A DNA stretch of 64,000 nt from Alexandriicola marinus (GTDB taxonomy: Bacteria; Pseudomonadota; Alphaproteobacteria; Rhodobacterales; Rhodobacteraceae), in the NCBI RefSeq assembly GCF_004000435.1, contig NZ_RBVZ01000001.1:372001-436000 (forward strand). Reading direction: 5' to 3'. Under the pieces are notes generated by a model. It did not search any database. It saw only the letters and a list, made by a program, of their open reading frames with translations, and was not told where the DNA came from. Positions 8,931 to 17,883 of the stretch are shown here, piece by piece (within the stretch, counting starts at the first letter, position 1; each line of letters begins with the position of its first letter). Both the position numbers and the translations under genes were made by a program.

Positions 8931-9917
8931 TTAGCGGACGCTCATGCTGGCGGCGCTTTCAGGCAGTTCCTCGTCAAAGCAGCGCTGGTAGAATTCGGCC
9001 ACGGTCTGCCGCTCCAGTTCATCGCATTTGTTGAGGAAGGACAGCCGGAAAGCATAGCCGATATCGCGGAAGATCTCGGCGTTCTGGGCCCAGTTGATCA
9101 CAGTCCGCGGGCTCATGACCGTGGAGAGATCCCCGTTCATGAAGGCTGTGCGCGTCAGATCGGCCACGGTCACCATCTGGGCGATGTCGCGGCGGCCCTT
9201 TTCGGTGTTGTAATGCGGCGTCTTCGACAGAACGATCGCGGTCTCCGCGTCATGGCTGAGGTAATTCAGCGTGGCGACAAGCGACCAGCGGTCCATCTGT
9301 GCCTGGTTGATCTGCTGGGTCCCGTGGTAGAGCCCGGTCGTATCGCCCAGACCCACTGTGTTCGCCGTCGCGAACAGCCGGAAGAACGGGTTCGGTGTGA
9401 TGATCTCGTTCTGATCCATCAGCGTCAGCTTACCGTCATGTTCCAGAACCCGCTGGATCACGAACATCACGTCCGCGCGGCCCGCGTCATATTCGTCGAA
9501 CACGATTGCAACGGGGTTGCGCAGAGCCCAGGGCAGGATGCCCTCGTGAAATTCCGTGACCTGCTTGCCATCGCGCAGCTTGATCGCGTCTTTCCCGATC
9601 AGGTCGATCCGGGAGATATGGCTGTCGAGGTTCACCCGGACGGTGGGCCAGTTCAGGCGCGCCGCGACCTGTTCGATATGGGTCGATTTGCCCGTCCCGT
9701 GGTAGCCCTGGATCATCACGCGGCGGTTGTGGGAAAAGCCCGCAAGGATCGCCAGTGTCGTGTCGGGATCGAACTTGTAGGTCGTGTCAAGCTCCGGAAC
9801 CCTGTCGGATCCTTCGGCAAAACCCTTAACGGTCATGTCGGTGTCGATGCCAAACACATCACGGACCGAAACGGTCTCGGTCGGTTTCGCGTTCATGTCC
9901 GTGGTCCCGTCAGCCAT
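8931..9917 (-). CDS. cobS: Cobaltochelatase AAA+ subunit CobS
   Basis: A 328-residue AAA+ ATPase that works with CobT as the motor of the aerobic cobaltochelatase. Walker A is GYHGTGKST near residue 71 and Walker B is IVFDEYDAG near residue 140; [11 protein letters not shown] is the sensor 1 region, and [12 protein letters not shown] follows. Length and order match CobS closely. In many Rhodobacterales cobS and cobT are neighbours beside a J-domain gene and bolA. Here the pair is split by an exostosin-like gene and a small exported protein, and cobS is separated from the J-domain gene by the DCC/HTTM/membrane protein genes. Confidence 0.95.
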   Translation of the reverse strand: MADGTTDMNAKPTETVSVRDVFGIDTDMTVKGFAEGSDRVPELDTTYKFDPDTTLAILAGFSHNRRVMIQGYHGTGKSTHIEQVAARLNWPTVRVNLDSHISRIDLIGKDAIKLRDGKQVTEFHEGILPWALRNPVAIVFDEYDAGRADVMFVIQRVLEHDGKLTLMDQNEIITPNPFFRLFATANTVGLGDTTGLYHGTQQINQAQMDRWSLVATLNYLSHDAETAIVLSKTPHYNTEKGRRDIAQMVTVADLTRTAFMNGDLSTVMSPRTVINWAQNAEIFRDIGYAFRLSFLNKCDELERQTVAEFYQRCFDEELPESAASMSVR

Positions 9918-9994
9918 CTCAGGCGCCTTTCCGATGCTTCCTCGCGTGCCTTGCGGGGATGCAACATATCTCGGGTGGCTGCAAGGGGAAGGGG

Positions 9995-10390
9995 TCAGAA
10001 GCCAAGCTTCTTGCGTCCGATCAGCCGAAGTGTCAGGGCCCGGCCCATCTTGAGCGGCGGATAAATCACCCGCGCCAGCCGGGGAGAGCGGAACAGCAAG
10101 CGCACGAGACGATTGAAGATGCCGGAGCGTGTGGTCAGCGACGCCAAGAGCGTCATCGCCTCATCCCCGTGATAGATACGGTCGTCCATGATGACCGCCA
10201 TCCCGTCGTCGAGGCTGTAACCGGCAGCAAGTACCCGGCGCACCGCGCCGCTCATGCCGCGGGCATCCACAAGCCGAACCTCCCCGGCAGCCTCGCGCAG
10301 GCGCGTCATCCGCACGAAGGCAGAGCAGAAAGGGCATTCGCCGTCATAGATGACGGTGATGGAATCGGAGGAGATCTCAGTATCTTTCAT
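9995..10390 (-). CDS. DCC-family thiol-disulfide oxidoreductase-like protein (DUF393)
   Basis: A 131-residue protein starting [10 protein letters not shown]. The N-terminal [16 protein letters not shown] gives the DxxCxxC signature of the DCC family, a thioredoxin-like fold. Later blocks [18 protein letters not shown] and IYHGDEAM fit the same family. The start at 10390 has AAGG upstream; a longer in-frame extension is not supported. It is divergent from a gamma-carboxylase-like (HTTM) gene across 137 bases. DCC and HTTM genes are often neighbours in bacteria, and a redox role for the pair is inference. Confidence 0.9.
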   Translation of the reverse strand: MKDTEISSDSITVIYDGECPFCSAFVRMTRLREAAGEVRLVDARGMSGAVRRVLAAGYSLDDGMAVIMDDRIYHGDEAMTLLASLTTRSGIFNRLVRLLFRSPRLARVIYPPLKMGRALTLRLIGRKKLGF

Positions 10391-10527
10391 GAGCCTTACA
10401 TAAGACGATTTGTCTCCTTTGCACGATAAACCCTTTGCGTAATTTGCCCGGATATACCGTGGGTTTATTGCAGCAGACTGCACGAAACGGGCAGGGAAGG
10501 GACAACAGAGACGTATGGGGGCATGGC

Positions 10528-12051
10528 ATGACCGTGACGAGAAACATCCTCGGCAGTGGGGGGCGTATTGCAGACCGGATCGAGGCACTGCGTGCGCATT
10601 TGTCCGCCCCGGTGTCGATCCAGTCGCTGGTGGTGCTGCGTATCCTGTTCGGAGGAATCCTTCTTTGGGATTGCTGGCGCTACATCAAGTACACCCGGAT
10701 CGAGCGCTACTATGTGATCCCCGAGGTCAACTTTCCCTATTTCGGACTGTCCTTCATCCAGCCTCTTCCAGAGCCGTGGATTCACATCCTGTGGCTGGGC
10801 GTCGGACTGACAGCGGCGCTGATCATGCTGGGCCTGTTCTACCGGGTGGCCACGATCGGCTTCCTGGTGATCTTTGGTTATTTCTTCCTCTTGGATAAGA
10901 CCCAGTATCTGAACCACAATTACATGGTTCTTCTTTACGCGTTCCTGCTGGCCATGGCGCCTGCGAACCGGGCCTTTTCCCTCGATGCGTGGCTGGGTCT
11001 GACGGAACGGTCGCTTGTGATCCCGCGCTGGCCTGTATCCGCGATCAAGCTTCAGACCGAGATCATCCTGATCTATGCCGGTATCGTGAAGATCACCGAC
11101 GACTGGCTCCGGGGGGAACCGCTCCGGATGTGGATGCATGCCCGGATCGATGACGTCTGGATTGCACCGATCTTTCAGTATGATGCGATCCTGCTGGCGG
11201 CGGCATGGGGCACGGTTGCGCTGCATATCCTTGGCGCACCGCTATTGCTGTGGAAACGGACGCGGTTGCCGATCTTCGTGATCTATTGCTGCTTTCACGT
11301 TTCGAATTCGGCCTTCTTCAATATCGGCATCTTCCCCTGGCTGACGATCGCCGTCACCACGATCTTCTTCGCGCCGGATTGGCCCCAGAGATTGCTGCGT
11401 CGCGGCCTGAGCCTTGTCGAAGAACTGCCTGCGCCGCCGCGTGCCAACGGCGTTGCGGCGCCGCGCGTCGTGTCGAACACCCTGATGCTGGTTCTCGCGG
11501 CTTGGTTCGCGGTTCAGATCGCGGTCCCGCAGCGGCAGCTGTTCTTTCCCAACCTTGTCGGCTGGACGGGCGACGGACACCGTTTCTCCTGGCGGATGCG
11601 AATCTATGATCGCGATGCCGAGGGGCATTTCCGGGTCGTCGCGGCCGATGGCAACTACTGGCTCGTCGATCCGAGGCATTTCCTGACGCGACGGCAGGCG
11701 CGCGCTGTCCTGACCCGAACCGACCTGATCCATGAATTCGCCGGCTGGCTCGAGACGCGCTGGGCCGAAGACGGGCACGGCGACGTGGCGGTCTATGCCG
11801 AAATCCAGAAATCACTCAACGGTCGCCCGGAACAGCTCTATATCGATCCGCAGGTCGATCTGACGTCGGTGTCTTACAATGCCTTCGGGCCTGACCCCTG
11901 GGTTCTGCCGATAGAATCCCGCGCCGCCGAGGAGATCATGCCGGCCTGGTGGCCACCGCTGCCCTTGCAGAAACCGTCCGCGAATTCGCCTGCGGCCACC
12001 GCGGGTTTGGAACAGGATCCGGGACAATCCATGGTCGCGACCTCGGATTGA
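10528..12051 (+). CDS. HTTM-domain membrane protein, vitamin K-dependent gamma-carboxylase-like
   Basis: A 507-residue inner-membrane protein. After the N-terminus come repeated hydrophobic helices, then the HTTM core with LDKTQYLNHNYMVLLYAF, EIILIYAGIVKITDDWL, RLPIFVIYCCFHVSNS and FNIGIFPWLTIA, which match bacterial relatives of the gamma-glutamyl carboxylase. The C-terminal 170 residues are soluble and begin after a final hydrophobic segment (LMLVLAAWFAVQIAV). The start at 10528 has GGGGG upstream. Bacterial members have no proven carboxylase activity, and their substrates are unknown. The divergent DCC thiol protein gene is its likely partner. Confidence 0.85.
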   Translation: MTVTRNILGSGGRIADRIEALRAHLSAPVSIQSLVVLRILFGGILLWDCWRYIKYTRIERYYVIPEVNFPYFGLSFIQPLPEPWIHILWLGVGLTAALIMLGLFYRVATIGFLVIFGYFFLLDKTQYLNHNYMVLLYAFLLAMAPANRAFSLDAWLGLTERSLVIPRWPVSAIKLQTEIILIYAGIVKITDDWLRGEPLRMWMHARIDDVWIAPIFQYDAILLAAAWGTVALHILGAPLLLWKRTRLPIFVIYCCFHVSNSAFFNIGIFPWLTIAVTTIFFAPDWPQRLLRRGLSLVEELPAPPRANGVAAPRVVSNTLMLVLAAWFAVQIAVPQRQLFFPNLVGWTGDGHRFSWRMRIYDRDAEGHFRVVAADGNYWLVDPRHFLTRRQARAVLTRTDLIHEFAGWLETRWAEDGHGDVAVYAEIQKSLNGRPEQLYIDPQVDLTSVSYNAFGPDPWVLPIESRAAEEIMPAWWPPLPLQKPSANSPAATAGLEQDPGQSMVATSD

Positions 12052-12151
12052 TCAGAATAAACAAAGGTCCGAACCGTTCTTTCCGTGCCTATGCCACAAT
12101 CTCACCGTGGCTGCATGAGACAAGCTCCGGAATTGTTTCTTGGAGTGTCAC

Positions 12152-12679
12152 ATGGGCGGTATGCTCGCGCGGGATCCTTTCCTGTCCAGAGGTGAAGCCA
12201 GACTGGTTTTGGGCTGCGTGTTCACCGCGCTCTTCGGGGCGGCGCTGGCGTTCGTCGTCGTTCTGCGTCTGGATTCGGGCGCCGTCTTCAACCGGGCGAT
12301 GACCACCTATGAATACTGGATCGTGACCTCGGGCTTCATCGGCGGCGGAGTGTCCGTCTATCTGAGCCGTCATGCGCTGGGTCACAGCGGATTTGCGATC
12401 ACCCTGCGGGGAATGGCGTCGACCACCTTCCTTGCGGCCCTGATCGCCGGCACGCTGGCCCTGCCGCTCTATGGCACGATGTTCGGGCCGTTCACGCTTG
12501 TTCTGATCTTTGCCGCCTCGCCCGTCGTCGCATTTCTGTGGTTCTGCAACCTGTTCGCGGTGCATGTGCTGGTTCGGGAATGGCAGCGTGAGCGCAATTC
12601 GATCTTCGGCGAAAAACTGCCCGAACCTCTGTTGCAAAAGGCGAGACGCATCTGGTCCCGCCTGTCGCTGGGAAACTGA
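12152..12679 (+). CDS. Four-helix membrane protein, unknown function
   Basis: A 175-residue protein. The ATG at 12152 has GGAG six bases upstream. Four hydrophobic segments are visible: LVLGCVFTALFGAALAFVVV, WIVTSGFIGGGVSVYL, ASTTFLAALIAGTLALPLYG and FTLVLIFAASPVVAFLWFC, then a basic amphipathic C-terminal tail. No conserved motif is recognised. It lies 100 bases after the HTTM gene on the same strand and converges on the J-domain gene. It is probably an inner-membrane protein of roseobacters. Confidence 0.7.
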   Translation: MGGMLARDPFLSRGEARLVLGCVFTALFGAALAFVVVLRLDSGAVFNRAMTTYEYWIVTSGFIGGGVSVYLSRHALGHSGFAITLRGMASTTFLAALIAGTLALPLYGTMFGPFTLVLIFAASPVVAFLWFCNLFAVHVLVREWQRERNSIFGEKLPEPLLQKARRIWSRLSLGN

Positions 12680-12713
12680 CCGGAGGCGGGCGACCCCCCC
12701 CGGTCTTTTCCGG

Positions 12714-13352
12714 TCAGCTGTCTTCGCGGAAGTTGCGGCTGCCCTTGACCTGATCCCAGGCCCAGACCACTTCGGCAAGCTGCTCTTCCTGGCTGCGGTC
12801 TCCGCCGTTCATGTCGGGGTGAAGAACCTTGATCAGTGATTTGTAGGCCTTGCGGATCTCGGTCTTGGTCCAGTGATCCTTGGCCTCGAGGATCTCGATT
12901 GCGCGGCGTTCGGTGGGCGGCAGACGACGCGTGCCGGTGACCGACTTGCCCGGATTGCGCGTCGCGTTCTCGCCAAGGACCTCGTGCGGATCGTTGACGC
13001 CCAGACGGGCCCAGGCGCGCTGTTCCTCGCTGCGTTTTCCGAAGGGCTTGGTCTCGCGCTCCCAGACGCGGTCCTTGTCCAGCTGTTCATTGAACTCCTG
13101 CTCGGAGGCGCCGTCGAAGAAGTTCCACTTCAGATTGTACTCCCGCACATGCTCTTTGCAGAACCAGTAATAGTCATCGAGGATATCGGGACTCTTGGGC
13201 GCGCGATACTGCCCGGCCTCCGAACAGCCCGGGTGATCGCATTCGCGCGTGGATGTTTCGAACGCCCCCGACATGCCGCGGCGGCCGCGGGGGTTCTTCT
13301 TCTTGGAGCTCGACACCGAGATGTCGAAGCCAAAGGGATCGGGTTTTGCCAT
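12714..13352 (-). CDS. J-domain (DnaJ-like) protein
   Basis: A 212-residue protein with a C-terminal J domain: AIEILEAKDHWTKTEIRKAY, then the HPD tripeptide in KVLHPDMNGGDR near residue 176, and the EVVWAWDQVK helix. The N-terminal region holds CDHPGCSEAGQYRAPKSP and FCKEHV, a Cys cluster that may bind a metal, plus acidic and aromatic stretches. The HPD motif means it should stimulate an Hsp70 partner. The start at 13352 has a GAGG upstream. It is divergent from bolA over 74 bases, a usual Rhodobacterales arrangement. Client protein unknown; a link to CobS/CobT is suggested only by gene order. Confidence 0.92.
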   Translation of the reverse strand: MAKPDPFGFDISVSSSKKKNPRGRRGMSGAFETSTRECDHPGCSEAGQYRAPKSPDILDDYYWFCKEHVREYNLKWNFFDGASEQEFNEQLDKDRVWERETKPFGKRSEEQRAWARLGVNDPHEVLGENATRNPGKSVTGTRRLPPTERRAIEILEAKDHWTKTEIRKAYKSLIKVLHPDMNGGDRSQEEQLAEVVWAWDQVKGSRNFREDS

Positions 13353-13426
13353 CTGCCTCACCTTTCCGACTCGGACGCGTGAGTTTAAGGCAGGATGAGC
13401 AGGATTGAAGGGGGTAGATCGAAATA

Positions 13427-13684
13427 ATGACACTTGAAGCGGAGATTCGCGATGCTCTGACCGGAGCATTCGCACCCACCTCTCTCGAGGTGATCAACGA
13501 AAGCCATCAACATGCGGGCCACGCAGGCGATGACGGGTCGGGCGAGAGCCATTGGCGCGTCGTCATCCGGTCCGATGCCTTCGAGGGACAAAGCCGGATC
13601 GCACGACACCGCGCGGTTCATGCCGCATTGGGCGAGGGGATCATGGGCCGGCTCCATGCGCTGGCCCTCGATATCGGAACCTGA
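13427..13684 (+). CDS. bolA: BolA family protein
   Basis: An 85-residue BolA/IbaG-type protein. Family features are visible: the N-terminal helix EAEIRDALTGAF, LEVINESHQHAGH with the His used for [2Fe-2S] sharing with monothiol glutaredoxins, SHWRVVIRSDAFEG, and RIARHRAVHAALGE. The role is iron-sulfur traffic and stress-related morphology. It diverges from the J-domain gene, which likely shares the 74-base control region. Confidence 0.95.
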   Translation: MTLEAEIRDALTGAFAPTSLEVINESHQHAGHAGDDGSGESHWRVVIRSDAFEGQSRIARHRAVHAALGEGIMGRLHALALDIGT

Positions 13685-13718
13685 GCCCGGCTCGCCCGGG
13701 GCGGGTGTTTCGAAAAGG

Positions 13719-13803
13719 CTGTGCGCCGTTCGGTGCACAGCCCGGTCACCCGATTTGTTCCGAAAAGGGGGCGCTGCCCCCTTGGCCGAAATCCGGTGGA
13801 TTT
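13719..13803. repeat. Structured intergenic element with three hairpins
   Basis: Between bolA and the DUF4177 gene three inverted repeats follow one another: a 22-base near-perfect palindrome at 13719-13740, GGGGGC/GCCCCC at 13767-13781, and AAATCC/GGATTT at 13789-13803. The GC-box plus a following CCCCCGGAGTATTT run has the look of a dispersed intergenic repeat seen in roseobacter genomes. No second copy is visible in this window, so the repeat status is inference. It may terminate transcription from bolA and from the convergent gene. Confidence 0.5.
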
Positions 13804-13843
13804 CGGCGCAACCCCCGGAGTATTTCAGCCAACGCGAAAGGGA

Positions 13844-14278
13844 TTATTCCGCCGCGACGCTTCTGTCCCGGGTCAGGGTCGCGGCCACGCGCGGATCGGG
13901 CGCACCGATCGAGGGGCTTGGCCCTTCGGGCGCATCGACCGACAAGGTCAGCGGCGTGACCGGTGCGGGCTCTTCGGTCCGGGCGACAGGCTCCGGCGCG
14001 GGCAGGGCGGCCGGTTCCGGCGTCTGGCCTGCCGCAGTCTCGGCCTCGACGGGCCGGCGAAACACCAGCATGTTCTGGAACACGGTTGTCCGGCCGGTCA
14101 GGCCCTGCCGTTCTTCGCAGGGAAGGCTGTCGGTGCGCTGGTATTCCCAGCCCTCGGCGGCAGCTTCGTTCATCAAGTGGCTCAGGGCATTGGCGAATTG
14201 TGCCTCGGTGCCTTTGATGCCCTTGCCCTTCTTGCCGCGTCTGGGCGCGGGCACGACCTTGTATTCGTAGCGCTGCAT
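13844..14278 (-). CDS. DUF4177-like protein
   Basis: A 144-residue protein. The N-terminal 70 residues, starting MQRYEYKVVPAPRR and including LSHLMNEAAAEGWEYQ, LPCEER and NMLVFRR, match the small DUF4177 beta-alpha domain of unknown function. The C-terminal half is Pro/Ala-rich and probably disordered. It lies 87 bases downstream of gatB on the same strand and may be cotranscribed. Confidence 0.8.
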   Translation of the reverse strand: MQRYEYKVVPAPRRGKKGKGIKGTEAQFANALSHLMNEAAAEGWEYQRTDSLPCEERQGLTGRTTVFQNMLVFRRPVEAETAAGQTPEPAALPAPEPVARTEEPAPVTPLTLSVDAPEGPSPSIGAPDPRVAATLTRDRSVAAE

Positions 14279-14365
14279 GGCGATTCCCCCCGGAACTGGC
14301 AGATCTAAGCCATTGTCATAGCAAGAGCGTGCGCCAAGTCCAAGCGCAACAAGGGAAAACGCAGG

Positions 14366-15877
14366 CTAGAGCCCCAGCTTGGCCGTCACCAGATCGTTGA
14401 CAGCCTTGGGATTGGCCTTGCCGCCCGTGGCTTTCATCACCTGGCCCACGAACCAGCCGGCAAGTTTCGGGTTGGCTTTCGCCTTTTCGACCTGCGCCGG
14501 ATTTGCGGCGATGATCTCGTCGACCGCGGCCTCGATCGCGCCGGTGTCGGTCACCTGCTTGAGACCTTCGGTTTCGACGATCTCTTCGGGGTCGCGGTCG
14601 GACGTATAGGCGATTTCAAAGACATCCTTGGCAATCTTGCCCGAGATGGCGTCCGATTTGATCAGCCGCACGATCTGTCCGATGCGTGGGGCCGAGATCG
14701 GGCTGTCCGAAATCGTCCTGTCGTCCTTCTTGAGGCGGCCGAACAGTTCGTTGATCACCCAGTTGGCGGCCAGCTTGCCATCGGTGCCCTCGGCCGCGGC
14801 CTCGAAGAAGGCGGCGTTGTCGACATCGGCCGTCAGCACGCTGGCATCGTAATCCGAGAGACCGAAGTCGCGGATGAACCGGGCCTTTTTCTCATCAGGC
14901 AGTTCCGGCAGGCCCGAAGCGATGTCATCGACCCAGTCCTGTTCGATCTCGAGCGGGAGCAGATCGGGGCAAGGGAAATAGCGGTAGTCATGCGCCTCTT
15001 CCTTGGAGCGCATGGACCGCGTTTCCACCTTGTCGGGATCGAAGAGTCGGGTCTCCTGAACCACGTCCTTGCCATCCTCGAGCAGGGCGATCTGACGGCG
15101 CGCCTCGTAATCGATGGCCATCTGGATGAACCGCATCGAGTTCATGTTCTTGATCTCGCAGCGCGTCCCGAGATGGGAGAAATCCTGCGTCTGCTGATAT
15201 TTCTCGTAGTCGCCGGGGCGGCAGACAGACACGTTCACATCGGCCCGCAGGTTGCCATTCTGCATGTTGCCGTCGCAGGTGCCCAGATAGCGCATGATCT
15301 GGCGCAGCTTGCCGACGTAGGCCGCCGCCTCTTCGGGGCCGCGGATGTCGGGGCGGCTCACGATTTCCATCAGCGCCACGCCGGTGCGGTTGAGGTCTAC
15401 GAACGACATGTGCGGGTCCATGTCATGGATCGACTTGCCGGCATCCTGTTCGAGGTGAATGCGTTCGATCCGCACAAGACGCGCCGTGCCATCGCCCATC
15501 TCGACCAGCACTTCGCCTTCGCCCACGATGGGGTGATAGAGCTGGCTGATCTGATAGCCCTGCGGAAGGTCGGGGTAGAAATAGTTCTTCCTGTCAAAGG
15601 CCGAGCGCAGGTTGATCTGCGCCTTGAGGCCGAGACCGGTGCGCACGGCCTGCGCCACGCAGCCTTCGTTGATCACGGGCAGCATGCCGGGCATGCCCGC
15701 GTCGATGAACGAGACGTTGGAATTGGGCTCCGCTCCGAACTGGGTCGAGGCGCCGGAGAACAGCTTGGCCGCTGTCGCGACCTGGGCGTGAACCTCGAGG
15801 CCGATCACGAGTTCCCAATCGCCGGTGGCGCCGGCGATGGTCTTGGGTTTGGGGGCGTCATAGGTCAGGTCAAGCAT
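14366..15877 (-). CDS. gatB: Aspartyl/glutamyl-tRNA amidotransferase subunit B
   Basis: A 503-residue subunit of the GatCAB enzyme that amidates misacylated Glu-tRNA(Gln) and Asp-tRNA(Asn). Recognised blocks are [12 protein letters not shown] at the N-terminus, [43 protein letters not shown]-type text as [14 protein letters not shown], and the YqeY-like C-terminal tail ending [10 protein letters not shown]. Length is typical. The start at 15877 agrees with the family start MLDLTYD; an upstream ATG 20 codons earlier is less likely. gatA and gatC are not next to it. Confidence 0.97.
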   Translation of the reverse strand: MLDLTYDAPKPKTIAGATGDWELVIGLEVHAQVATAAKLFSGASTQFGAEPNSNVSFIDAGMPGMLPVINEGCVAQAVRTGLGLKAQINLRSAFDRKNYFYPDLPQGYQISQLYHPIVGEGEVLVEMGDGTARLVRIERIHLEQDAGKSIHDMDPHMSFVDLNRTGVALMEIVSRPDIRGPEEAAAYVGKLRQIMRYLGTCDGNMQNGNLRADVNVSVCRPGDYEKYQQTQDFSHLGTRCEIKNMNSMRFIQMAIDYEARRQIALLEDGKDVVQETRLFDPDKVETRSMRSKEEAHDYRYFPCPDLLPLEIEQDWVDDIASGLPELPDEKKARFIRDFGLSDYDASVLTADVDNAAFFEAAAEGTDGKLAANWVINELFGRLKKDDRTISDSPISAPRIGQIVRLIKSDAISGKIAKDVFEIAYTSDRDPEEIVETEGLKQVTDTGAIEAAVDEIIAANPAQVEKAKANPKLAGWFVGQVMKATGGKANPKAVNDLVTAKLGL

Positions 15878-16035
15878 CTCGTGCGCTCCGTCGCGGCTGT
15901 CTGCGGTCTGTCTAGGGCCAAGGTGCGCGGGCTTCAAGTCGCGGGTTGCGGGGCAGTCCGGAGGGGCAGATATGCAAGCTGGTGCGCAACTGTCTGAAAT
16001 CGCGTCTGAATGATTGCTTGCCCCTGCTGCATGCC

Positions 16036-16902
16036 ATGGGGCAGTCTGTGCGCATGTCTGCCTTGGTGAGAATCCTGGGAGGGCTTCTGGCCCTCTGGTT
16101 CGGTTTTGGTGCGCCGGTTTCTGCGCAGCAGACCCCCTCCGACGTGCCGGGATCGGCAGTGTTCGAGGCGCTTCCCGCGCTTGCCGGCTACCGGCCCGTG
16201 GCGCGGCCGGCCCACATGGTGCGATATCCCGTCCCCGTGCAAACCGGTGCCCTCATCCGCCCGGTCGCGCGCGATCCCTATCTGCCAGAGGCCAGATGGG
16301 ACGATCTGCACCACGGCCCGCTCTGGACCCGGGCGGCCATGTCGGCGCTGGAGGCGAATGCGCCGCGGATCACCGAGATCGTGCCGCGTGATATCCAGGC
16401 GTGGTGCCCCGGCTATGCCAGCAACCCGCCCGAACTGCGCCGTGCCTTCTGGGCCGGCATGATGTCGGCTCTCGCCTATTACGAGAGCACCCACAGGCCC
16501 GAGGCCGTGGGCGGCGGCAATCGCTGGTTCGGGCTGTTGCAGATCTATCCGCCCACCGCGCGTGGCTATGGCTGTCGGGCGCAATCGGGCTCGGCGCTGA
16601 CCGATCCCGAGGACAACCTGTCTTGTGCCGCGCGGATCATGAATGTCACCGTCTCGCGTGATCGGGCCGTGGCCCTGCACGATGGTCGCTGGCGCGGCGT
16701 CGCTGCCGATTGGGGGCCGATGACCAACAGTGTCAAGCGGTCCGCCATGGCGGAATGGACCCGATCGCAAAGCTATTGTCAGCCGCAACCTGCCCTGATG
16801 CGCGCAATTCGCCCAATGGCGCGCCCTGTTACGCTGACCGCTACGATCAGCACGTCGGGTCGTCTGGCCCAGCCGCTAAGGCCGCAACCGCGCCCCCAGT
16901 GA
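16036..16902 (+). CDS. Lytic transglycosylase SLT domain protein
   Basis: About 288 residues with a Sec signal peptide ([19 protein letters not shown]). The C-terminal SLT domain cleaves the glycan strands of peptidoglycan in the periplasm. The catalytic Glu is in [10 protein letters not shown] near residue 150, followed by [15 protein letters not shown] and [11 protein letters not shown], typical of the domain. ATG 16036 or 16054 could be the start; neither has a good Shine-Dalgarno. The C-terminal tail is short, Arg/Pro-rich. It converges on an acyltransferase gene 12 bases away. Confidence 0.85.
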   Translation: MGQSVRMSALVRILGGLLALWFGFGAPVSAQQTPSDVPGSAVFEALPALAGYRPVARPAHMVRYPVPVQTGALIRPVARDPYLPEARWDDLHHGPLWTRAAMSALEANAPRITEIVPRDIQAWCPGYASNPPELRRAFWAGMMSALAYYESTHRPEAVGGGNRWFGLLQIYPPTARGYGCRAQSGSALTDPEDNLSCAARIMNVTVSRDRAVALHDGRWRGVAADWGPMTNSVKRSAMAEWTRSQSYCQPQPALMRAIRPMARPVTLTATISTSGRLAQPLRPQPRPQ

Positions 16903-16914
16903 TCATGCCCCTTT

Positions 16915-17772
16915 TCAGGAGCGCAGAAGGGGGCGCGTTGTCCGCACGAGGCTGACCGTCGGCGCATCGACGCCACCCAGCGCCAGCGTGGCGCGGCGCA
17001 GCAGATCGATCCCGTCTTCAGAACTCGCGGGAAGGGAGGCGGGCGAAATCGCCTCACCCACCGAGACGACATAGGGCTGCTTGGACTTGTTCAGCGTCTC
17101 GTAGAACAGCGTGATGTCGCGCAGCGTCGGATGGATCAGGTCGAACAGGTAGAACAAGGCTGAGTTGCGCGCCCGCAGATTGACGGGAATGACCGGCAGA
17201 TCGAACTTCTTCGCCAGCATCGCGGCCGAGGCCATCCACGGCCGTTCATAGAGCCGCAAGCCCTGACGCTTGGCCAGGCGGCCCGAGGGGAAGATCACGC
17301 CAATCCGGTTATCGTCGACGGCCTTGCGCGTGAAGGACATCGTCTCGCGGGTCTTGCCATGGCTGCGCTTGTCTTTCCGCCATTCGACCGGGGCGATCAT
17401 CTCGTCGAGTTGCGGCATGACCCGCAGGATGTCGCGGTTCGCATAGAAGTAGAGGTCGGGCCGGATCGGTGCGATCAGATGCCACAGGATGATCCCGTCG
17501 GCGATGCCGGTGGGATGATTGCATACGATCATCGCAGGCCCGTGCCGGGGAATGTTCGACAGGCCCGAAACCGTCACTTCGCGGGCCAGCATCCGACCCA
17601 TGTGATCCATGATTTCCGATGCTTCGGACTGCTCGAGCGACTCGGCAATGCGGATCGTCTTGTCGTAGGACAGCGTCCGGTCCAGAAGCCTGCGGATAGC
17701 CTGAATATGGGGCTTCTCAGCGAAGAGCCACGGCGCGCGTTCGGCAATAAGCGGATCGAAACGGTCTTTCAT
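16915..17772 (-). CDS. PlsC-type 1-acyl-glycerol/lyso-ornithine-lipid acyltransferase
   Basis: A 285-residue acyltransferase. The PlsC catalytic motif appears as NHPTGIADG at residues 85-93, close to the HX4D pattern, and IFPSGRLAKRQG is the acyl/phosphate block. RLVDRTL-type helices precede. The NHPxGIxDG form is seen in putative hemolysin/ornithine-lipid acyltransferases rather than classical PlsC, so transfer of an acyl group to a lyso-lipid at the inner membrane is likely. Specific substrate is inference. It lies 110 bases downstream of pepN on the same strand. Confidence 0.8.
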   Translation of the reverse strand: MKDRFDPLIAERAPWLFAEKPHIQAIRRLLDRTLSYDKTIRIAESLEQSEASEIMDHMGRMLAREVTVSGLSNIPRHGPAMIVCNHPTGIADGIILWHLIAPIRPDLYFYANRDILRVMPQLDEMIAPVEWRKDKRSHGKTRETMSFTRKAVDDNRIGVIFPSGRLAKRQGLRLYERPWMASAAMLAKKFDLPVIPVNLRARNSALFYLFDLIHPTLRDITLFYETLNKSKQPYVVSVGEAISPASLPASSEDGIDLLRRATLALGGVDAPTVSLVRTTRPLLRS

Positions 17773-17883
17773 GGCCCACCAGAAACATGATCAGGTCAAT
17801 GTAATGTGACAATGCCCTTTTTGCGACCCCAGCCGCAAGTCAGGCCCTCGAACCATCGGCCGAAGGGCGCTGATCAGAGGGGG

